NCBI GenBank assembly: GCA_002469845.1
Contig: DKNZ01000072.1
Span: 1-11,688, forward strand
Source of the DNA: Cellvibrionales bacterium UBA7375
GTDB taxonomy: Bacteria > Pseudomonadota > Gammaproteobacteria > Pseudomonadales > Porticoccaceae
Reading direction: 5' to 3'
DNA length: 11,688 nucleotides
Made by a program: the position numbers and the translations under genes
The notes under the pieces: model-generated
Seen by the model: the letters and a program-made list of their open reading frames with translations, nothing else
Databases searched by the model: none
Told to the model about the DNA's origin: nothing
In this document: positions 6,737-11,688 of the stretch, one piece after another
How positions within the stretch are numbered: position 1 is the first letter of the stretch
Layout of the letters: every line of letters starts with the position of its first letter

Positions 6737-8848
6737 TTAAAACCCAGTTATATCTAGGTTATAACAGTAACTGCCCAATGCAATACTTTGATTGGGGTCC
6801 CAAACACCCGTTTCAATAATATGTTTACCAGCGGTTAGGGCTATAAAAAGGTTCGCACTGCCATTATTTTGTGCTGAATAATCCTGACCCAAGGTGATAC
6901 CTGATTTAAAGATTGATAAGTCAGCATCTGTAGAGTAACTGGCAGGATTTTTAGGTGAAAGGCTAATGGAATAAGTTCCTGAATTGATGGCTTCAAATAC
7001 AATGTAAGTCTTATTGCCCAGTTTATTTTGAATGCCAGCATTGTTGTTATAGCAGATCTCAATAGCACCATTACTAGTGGTAATATTCCGAAATACTGGG
7101 AGGGAAGAGCTAATTCCACCATCATTTGTCTCACCACTTCCATCATTACCCAAGCCATATATTTGATGGGTGTTCATTAGGGTATTAACTGCATTATCAA
7201 CACTTTCAGGCTGCTGATCCTTGAGAATTTTGGCGAATGGAAAAATACTGATAAGGTAATCATTATTTTTATATTCATCAGAAGTTAATGTGGAATAAAT
7301 GGGGCCAAATCCAAGCTCTATATCGTCTACACCGTCAGAAGTAGCATCGTATAGATCATAAATAATATTTTGCACTGAGCTTTCACTAAACCATCCTGGA
7401 TAGGGGGTATAGCCGTCCTCCAGATTCATTGACCACCCAAAATATGGAAAAAAAGCATCGCTGTCACGGTAGATAGGGTCATTGGTAATAATGGCAGATA
7501 GTGCATTGGCTAAGCCTTCGCTAAAGGCTACACGCATATCAAGGCGGTCCTCTTGACTGTGAGATCCGCCAAGAGAGTCTGAGCGAGAAAGGTTATCCTC
7601 AAAATAATGGATCCATTCATGTGCTATTACATGGCGGTCATATTCATCGGCATCCGAATTTTCATCACCAAGAATATATATTTTTTTGGGGCTTTGAAAA
7701 TAAGAGGATCCTAAATCACCATTTTCAGGTGAACCTGATGAAGTGTTGTTATTAGAGCTCCAATAGATTTCAAGAGGAGGAAAAGTGATAGTGGGCTCAA
7801 CGTCAACAACGGTTTGCATGCTGTCATAAACTGTATCGAGAATTGCAAAAGGGGCCGCTGATCTGATTCCAGAGTTTCCACCATTTCGCCCCGCGGGCAA
7901 ATGAATATTTTTTATGATATTCTGTGATGTGGTAAATGGAGAACTATCAGTTACATATAATAGATTTTCATTTGCAACGGTTGTTGTGTTATCTCTTACT
8001 TGTACATCCCAAGAAACATTAGAGTTTTGTATCATTTTGGCAGAAACTCTAACCCGTAATTCAAGATCTTTTGCCGTTTCAAAAGTGTAATTACCATTCT
8101 CATCAGTATTACTTGAAATAACCATATTGCCAGAGTTATCCAGTGCCTCAACCACAACTTTGCGAGAGGGTGCAGCATAGATATTATCAAAATCTAGACC
8201 GCCACCGAATGTTTTAAAGGGTATTAAATCAAAGGTTACTTTACCCGATATGGTAACGGTTGATGGCTCACTAATGTCAACTGGCATATAGCTGATCAAA
8301 TAGTCAGTAATTTCAATAACAGATGATCGGGTGGCTTCCGCTGGTATGGCACCAAAAACAAGGGAGTCGCCAGACAGGCCAAAAAGATGTCTAAGTAAAA
8401 TTAATCCGTCGGTTAACGCGTCAACTTGACCATCACCATCTATGTCTGCAATCAAAAGAGTAGTTTCAATTTCAGCTTCAATCTCAGCTAAAGAAAGGCT
8501 TGAATCTTCAGCGATTACACCTTTAATAAGTGAGCTTCCCCTTAATCCAAAAGCATATCTGAGAAGTAATAATCCATCGGTAAGCGCGTCGGCTGTGCCA
8601 TTGTTATCCATATCCCAAGATACTGATAAGTTTGAAGTACCAGTGGTAGATTGGGCATTTAAGGTTTTACTATGGTATGAAATATCTTCTTGAGTTGAGC
8701 TGTCAGGCTTATAAGAAAAACGTTGGTTTTTTTGAACTGAGTGAGAGTTAGTAGAGAGGTAAGTCGACTCCTTTGAATCACCCAATTCACAGGCGCTCAT
8801 TCCGATTAGGGTTATGTTAATGAAACAAAATTTAAGGAATCGAGCCAT
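6737..8848 (-). CDS. Lipoprotein zinc metalloprotease with dockerin-like repeats
   Basis: Predicted surface or periplasmic peptidase of 703 residues, substrate unknown. Signal peptide with lipobox Met-Ser-Ala-Cys, lipidated Cys20. Low-complexity Ser/Thr linker (21-75). Two dockerin-like calcium repeats (79-102 and 135-158). A carboxypeptidase-regulatory-like beta domain (about 197-275, SGKVTF... and DENGNYTF). The catalytic region holds HEWIH (410-414) with Glu411 as likely base, followed by SRSDSLGGSH and AFSEGLAN. Glu444 is the likely third zinc ligand, giving HEXXH-29-EXXXN, a gluzincin-like layout. A C-terminal pre-peptidase-like beta domain (about 585-700) is inferred from pattern only. 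ATG 8848 has GAGG 6-7 nt upstream. It is the first gene of a pair with the small lipoprotein. Domain assignments come from motifs read by eye, and the catalytic motif is the most certain. Confidence 0.85.
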   Translation of the reverse strand: MARFLKFCFINITLIGMSACELGDSKESTYLSTNSHSVQKNQRFSYKPDSSTQEDISYHSKTLNAQSTTGTSNLSVSWDMDNNGTADALTDGLLLLRYAFGLRGSSLIKGVIAEDSSLSLAEIEAEIETTLLIADIDGDGQVDALTDGLILLRHLFGLSGDSLVFGAIPAEATRSSVIEITDYLISYMPVDISEPSTVTISGKVTFDLIPFKTFGGGLDFDNIYAAPSRKVVVEALDNSGNMVISSNTDENGNYTFETAKDLELRVRVSAKMIQNSNVSWDVQVRDNTTTVANENLLYVTDSSPFTTSQNIIKNIHLPAGRNGGNSGIRSAAPFAILDTVYDSMQTVVDVEPTITFPPLEIYWSSNNNTSSGSPENGDLGSSYFQSPKKIYILGDENSDADEYDRHVIAHEWIHYFEDNLSRSDSLGGSHSQEDRLDMRVAFSEGLANALSAIITNDPIYRDSDAFFPYFGWSMNLEDGYTPYPGWFSESSVQNIIYDLYDATSDGVDDIELGFGPIYSTLTSDEYKNNDYLISIFPFAKILKDQQPESVDNAVNTLMNTHQIYGLGNDGSGETNDGGISSSLPVFRNITTSNGAIEICYNNNAGIQNKLGNKTYIVFEAINSGTYSISLSPKNPASYSTDADLSIFKSGITLGQDYSAQNNGSANLFIALTAGKHIIETGVWDPNQSIALGSYCYNLDITGF
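8375..8446 (-). repeat. Dockerin-like calcium repeat 2 of the metalloprotease
   Basis: Residues 135-158 of the protease: DIDGDGQVDALTDGLILL. Acidic residues at loop positions 1, 3, 5 and 9, with the last Asp at position 13 rather than 12. It is followed by a Leu/Arg-rich helix ending in FGLSG. It matches repeat 1 in ALTDGL and the helix. Confidence 0.75.
8543..8614 (-). repeat. Dockerin-like calcium repeat 1 of the metalloprotease
   Basis: Residues 79-102 of the protease: DMDNNGTADALTDGLLLL, then RYAFGLRG. It lies 56 residues before repeat 2 and is joined to it by an acidic helix (about 113-130). Each resembles the loop plus helix of a dockerin or EF-hand type unit. Confidence 0.75.
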
Positions 8849-9053
8849 AAACGACCTCTTATTTTTTATATTCTTATGGACCTTAATACAGTAACAGAGT
8901 AAATCATATACATAATTACGCCTAATACTTTATATTTGATCTATTAATAACTGCTTCTATGCAACATTTTTGTAAATTACAATCAGAATAACAAAAGTAG
9001 TAGCCTATAAACTCTGATTACGTTGATAACTTACCAAGGAATTAATTTACATA
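8849..9053 (+). other. AT-rich divergent intergenic region
   Basis: This 205-bp gap must hold the promoters of both the protease pair (leftward) and the permease (rightward). It is clearly more AT-rich than its flanks. A perfect inverted repeat TTGTAA-A-TTACAA at 8970-8982 could be a regulator site. A TATAAA at about 9007-9012 is a possible permease -10 box without a convincing -35 box. No confident promoter can be named for either gene. Confidence 0.4.
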
Positions 9054-9944
9054 ATGAATATTCTGCAAAAAAGATTCCCAAGAAAAGTTTGTCTTAAATT
9101 ACTAATCCTCTCTATTTCAGTCTTATTTACAGCCCACTTTGTTACAACAAAAATATTGTTGACCCTGATCGCATTCTTTGCTGCCTCAGTAGCAAATGCC
9201 ACGGCTATAGGTGGTGGGTTTTTGTTTATGCCACTGTTTATTTTTATCTATAAACTAGCGCCAATTGCAGCACTAAAATTAAGTATTGCTACCCAGGCCT
9301 TCGGAATGACATCGGGTGCCCTAACCTGGGGTCGACGTTATATAGACAAACCTGCATTTATTTTAGGATCCATTGCCAGTATTTTTGGTGTTTGGTTGGC
9401 CACTTATGTGTGGGTTATTCCTTCAAGTTATATAAAACCCCTGTTCGCGGTAATTTCCTTGGGTGTTTTTATCGCTCTAGTAGTAGAGATGAAACTAAAG
9501 CTGCCTAATGAAAAGAATTTAGTTAATTTCAAATTAAACTACCAGTTGATTGGCTTTTGGCTATCAGCATTTGCAGGGGGCTTGATTACAGGATGGACGG
9601 CCATTGGTGTTGGGGAAGTGGTTGCTTTGTATCTGTTGTTTTTTTACAGATTAAGCCTCGATATAGCCATTGGAACCGGGGTTGCTGTTTTAGCGGTGAG
9701 TTCATTGGCTGGTTTTCTCTTTCATATGAACCTTGGGGGGATTCCATGGGAATTACTTGTTTTTACAGTACCAGGTGTCATTTTGGGCGGGCGTTATGGG
9801 GTAAAATTTGCCAAACATCTCGAACAAAGTGTAAGCCAATCTAGTAGTGAAAAAATAGTTAAAAAATCACCCTTAAAACTCATATTTGCTATGGTTATTT
9901 TAATTGATTGTATTGTGATTTTACTTTTTGAACTGTTGCAGTGA
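9054..9944 (+). CDS. TauE/SafE (TSUP) family membrane permease
   Basis: Inner-membrane transporter of the TSUP family, whose studied members export sulfite or sulfur-containing organic anions. The substrate here is unknown. The 296 residues are mostly hydrophobic, with about eight membrane segments in two pseudo-symmetric halves. The first half has ATAIGGGFLFMPL (49-61) and the second TGWTAIGVGEVVAL (179-192), the paired glycine-rich motifs of the family. The N-terminus is unusually basic and long (residues 1-15). AAGGA lies 13 nt before ATG 9054, a poor distance, and no better in-frame start is seen. No sulfur-metabolism gene is adjacent, so the context does not narrow the substrate. No terminator is seen after it. 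Confidence 0.88.
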   Translation: MNILQKRFPRKVCLKLLILSISVLFTAHFVTTKILLTLIAFFAASVANATAIGGGFLFMPLFIFIYKLAPIAALKLSIATQAFGMTSGALTWGRRYIDKPAFILGSIASIFGVWLATYVWVIPSSYIKPLFAVISLGVFIALVVEMKLKLPNEKNLVNFKLNYQLIGFWLSAFAGGLITGWTAIGVGEVVALYLLFFYRLSLDIAIGTGVAVLAVSSLAGFLFHMNLGGIPWELLVFTVPGVILGGRYGVKFAKHLEQSVSQSSSEKIVKKSPLKLIFAMVILIDCIVILLFELLQ

Positions 9945-10016
9945 GTTTAGGTTAATAAAATATGCAAATTAGTTGTTTTTTGTGAACTAGTCGATGGTTT
10001 TACTGCTGTATTAGCC

Positions 10017-10379
10017 TTGATCCTCGCCATAATAATTATTTTAGCCCTGATAAAAGGAGTAATGCAGACCGCTGAAATTGATGAATTACCATCCACAAAG
10101 ATTCAACCCTTTAGTGATCAAGTCACCAAGGTTAGTCCTAAGCTTAACCCTAACAAGAGTGCCACTGATGAAGAAGGCCATAAAGTAGTCTTAATAAATT
10201 TTGCGTCCGCTGAAGAAATTGCAAAAAATTTAAAAGGAATAGGGGTCGCGATAGCCCAGCGAATAGTTTTAAGAAGGCAGCAACAAGGCCCATACCAAAA
10301 CTTTGACTAATTAAAAGCAGTTTCTGGGGTAGGAGTGGCTAAAATTGAGGCCAATAGAGACATAATCAGTTTTGATTAG
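10017..10379 (+). pseudogene. ComEA-like helix-hairpin-helix protein, broken by an in-frame stop
   Basis: Remnant of a small membrane-anchored DNA-binding protein. The frame encodes a hydrophobic anchor (ILAIIIILALI), a polar linker, then the first helix-hairpin-helix (INFASAEEI...KGIGVAIAQRIV...GPYQNFD). It stops at TAA 10308-10310. The same frame continues without a further stop to TAG 10377-10379 and encodes the expected second hairpin, LKAVSGVGVAKIEANRDI. The family normally has an acidic residue where the TAA falls, so GAA to TAA is the simplest origin. The start is also doubtful. TTG 10017 has no ribosome binding site, ATG 10062 has AAGGAG too close, and the frame is open back to 9951 with no start codon. 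Known ComEA binds DNA in natural transformation, whereas many related short proteins have no known role. Confidence 0.75.
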
Positions 10380-10391
10380 GTTAAAAATCAA

Positions 10392-10419
10392 AGGACAAAC
10401 AGTATAGATTAGGTATAAT
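10392..10419 (+). promoter_or_regulatory. Promoter of the phosphomannomutase gene
   Basis: AGGACA and a perfect TATAAT are separated by 16 bp. The start of transcription would be near 10426, giving a leader of about 118 nt before the ATG at 10544. Confidence 0.65.
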
Positions 10420-10499
10420 TCTGCGCCATAAAAGCCTCGCACTTTAATCAGCTGTTGTAAAAGCGGCAGTCCAAAGTGGTTGGGCAGGTGTTAATTAAT

Positions 10500-10516
10500 G
10501 TCGCCTAGGTGGCGAC
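10500..10516 (+). other. Leader hairpin before the phosphomannomutase gene
   Basis: GTCGCC and GGCGAC form a perfect 6-bp GC-rich stem with a 5-nt loop, 27 nt before the start codon. No T-run follows, so it is not an intrinsic terminator. It overlaps a possible 17-codon leader frame (ATG 10498 to TGA 10549-10551) whose stop lies just inside the phosphomannomutase start. Confidence 0.4.
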
Positions 10517-10543
10517 CTATACTGATTTGGAGAAAGCTACACA

Positions 10544-11688
10544 ATGTCTGACTTAACTTGTTTCAAGGCTTACGATATCCGAGGCCAACTTGGAACCGAA
10601 CTCAATGAAGAAATTGCCTACAGAATTGGTCGTGCTTTTGCTGAGTTTTTACAGCCAAAAAATGTAGTATTAGGCGGTGATGTTCGATTGACTAGTGAAG
10701 CGCTTAAACAGGCCCTAGCCAACGGTATTCGCGATACAGGTGCCGATGTTATTGATATTGGTGTGGTTGGAACAGAAGAAGTCTATTTTGCGACGTCTTA
10801 CCTGGAAACTAATGGTGGTATTGAGGTCACTGCTAGCCATAATCCACTTGATTACAATGGAATGAAGCCGGTAAGAGAAAACTCTAAACCCATTAGCTCA
10901 GATACTGGCTTATTAAAGATAAAAGCAATGGCTGAAGAAAACGATTTTCCTGCAGTTGATGAAAGTGCCAGAGGCAGTATCAAACAGGTCTCCATACTAG
11001 AGCCATATCTCGATCATCTGATGGACTATATTGACCTAGCCTCAATTAAGCCGCTTAAATTGGTTATGAATGCCGGTAATGGAGCCGCGGGGCATGTTGT
11101 AGATGCTATTGAAGAGCGTTTTAAAGCGACGGGTGTACCCGTTGAGATTGTCAAAATATTTAATCAACAGGATGGTAACTTTCCAAACGGGATTCCCAAT
11201 CCTATTTTGCATGAAAATCGCGCGCCAACCATTAATGCCGTGCTTGAGCATAAAGCCGATATGGGTATTGCATGGGATGGTGATTTTGATCGCTGTTTTC
11301 TGGTTGATGAAAAGGGTAATTTTATTGAGGGATACTATATAGTCGGCCTTTTAGCTGAGGCGTTTTTAAATAAAAATCCGGGAGCCAAAATTGTCCATGA
11401 TCCGCGGTTAACATGGAATACAATTGATGTGGCTAAACGTGGCGGCGGTGAGGCTATCCAGTCAAAAACGGGTCATGCCTTTATTAAAGAGCGCATGCGC
11501 TCAGAAGATGCAGTATATGGGGGTGAAATGAGTGCCCACCATTACTTTAGAGATTTCTTTTATTGCGATAGCGGTATGATTCCCTGGTTGCTAGTGTTGG
11601 AACTAGTTAGCAAAACAGGCAATCCGCTGTCCGAATTAGTGAAGCAAATGGTTGAGGCTTACCCTTCACCGGGTGAAATTAATCGCAA
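10544..11688 (+). CDS. manB: Phosphomannomutase, CpsG/ManB type (3' end beyond window)
   Basis: Interconverts mannose 6-phosphate and mannose 1-phosphate in the cytoplasm, feeding GDP-mannose for surface polysaccharides. The 381 codons present align along their length with E. coli CpsG (456 residues), so about 75 C-terminal residues are outside. Visible marks are LTCFKAYDIRG at the N-terminus, the phosphoserine loop TASHNP (Ser98), the metal loop DGDFDR (245-250) and the sugar-binding loop GGEMSAHHYF (326-335). GGAG lies 11 nt before ATG 10544, which is rather far. CpsG, ManB and RfbK are names for the same type. The related AlgC bifunctional enzyme is less likely, because the sequence follows CpsG so closely. 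Confidence 0.95.
   Translation, partial: MSDLTCFKAYDIRGQLGTELNEEIAYRIGRAFAEFLQPKNVVLGGDVRLTSEALKQALANGIRDTGADVIDIGVVGTEEVYFATSYLETNGGIEVTASHNPLDYNGMKPVRENSKPISSDTGLLKIKAMAEENDFPAVDESARGSIKQVSILEPYLDHLMDYIDLASIKPLKLVMNAGNGAAGHVVDAIEERFKATGVPVEIVKIFNQQDGNFPNGIPNPILHENRAPTINAVLEHKADMGIAWDGDFDRCFLVDEKGNFIEGYYIVGLLAEAFLNKNPGAKIVHDPRLTWNTIDVAKRGGGEAIQSKTGHAFIKERMRSEDAVYGGEMSAHHYFRDFFYCDSGMIPWLLVLELVSKTGNPLSELVKQMVEAYPSPGEINR

Noticed and set aside
6841..7158. 105-codon open frame on the minus strand inside the protease gene in another frame
   Set aside because: The composition is what an out-of-frame reading gives and the real frame carries clear beta-domain sequence.
8442..8693. Open frame on the plus strand opposite the dockerin-like repeats
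   Set aside because: It lies fully antisense to a well-supported gene, has no ribosome binding site and shows no recognisable domain.
8960..9053. A named sigma70 promoter for the permease
   Set aside because: TATAAA is present, but no -35 box occurs at 16-18 bp, so it is only mentioned within the intergenic entry.
10500..10516. GC hairpin read as a terminator for the upstream genes
   Set aside because: It is followed by CTATACTGAT with no T-run, and it lies downstream of a good promoter, so it belongs to the phosphomannomutase leader.
1..11688. CRISPR arrays, insertion sequences, prophage or integrase signs
   Set aside because: No regularly spaced direct repeats, transposase or integrase motifs, or terminal inverted repeats were seen. 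The tRNA-Leu has no duplicated 3' end in the window that would mark an attachment site.

Overview
The window is chromosomal DNA from a gammaproteobacterium, most likely a moderately AT-rich marine heterotroph. The evidence is the tRNA-Leu / queA / tgt / secD / secF order, protein sequences close to the gammaproteobacterial versions of these families, and several lipoproteins with outer-membrane-type lipoboxes. The exact lineage cannot be fixed from the sequence alone.

Layout. (1) 1-793: a lipoprotein on the + strand with two lipocalin-like halves. (2) 801-980: a tRNA-Leu(CAA) gene on the - strand with its own strong sigma70-type promoter and intrinsic terminator. (3) 1079-6160: a housekeeping block on the + strand. 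queA and tgt make queuosine in tRNA, and secD and secF form the proton-driven accessory complex of the Sec translocon. yajC, which normally sits between tgt and secD, is missing here. (4) 6161-8848: an accessory pair on the - strand that meets secF stop codon to stop codon. It encodes a 703-residue lipoprotein with dockerin-like calcium repeats and a HEXXH zinc-protease core, followed by a small lipoprotein with a histidine-rich linker. (5) 9054-9944: a TauE/SafE (TSUP) family membrane permease on the + strand, divergent from the protease pair. (6) 10017-10379: a ComEA-like helix-hairpin-helix gene interrupted by one in-frame stop codon. (7) 10392 to the window end: a good promoter, a roughly 120-nt leader with a hairpin, and the first 381 codons of a CpsG/ManB-type phosphomannomutase.

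How the genes work together. QueA acts after Tgt in queuosine synthesis and the two genes overlap by 8 bp. SecD and SecF are encoded 10 bp apart and their products assemble one to one. The protease and small lipoprotein genes are 21 bp apart or less and look co-transcribed. Joint function at the cell envelope is an inference from that arrangement. The protease pair is the best candidate for an undescribed system, and the broken ComEA-like gene and missing yajC are the clearest departures from expectation.
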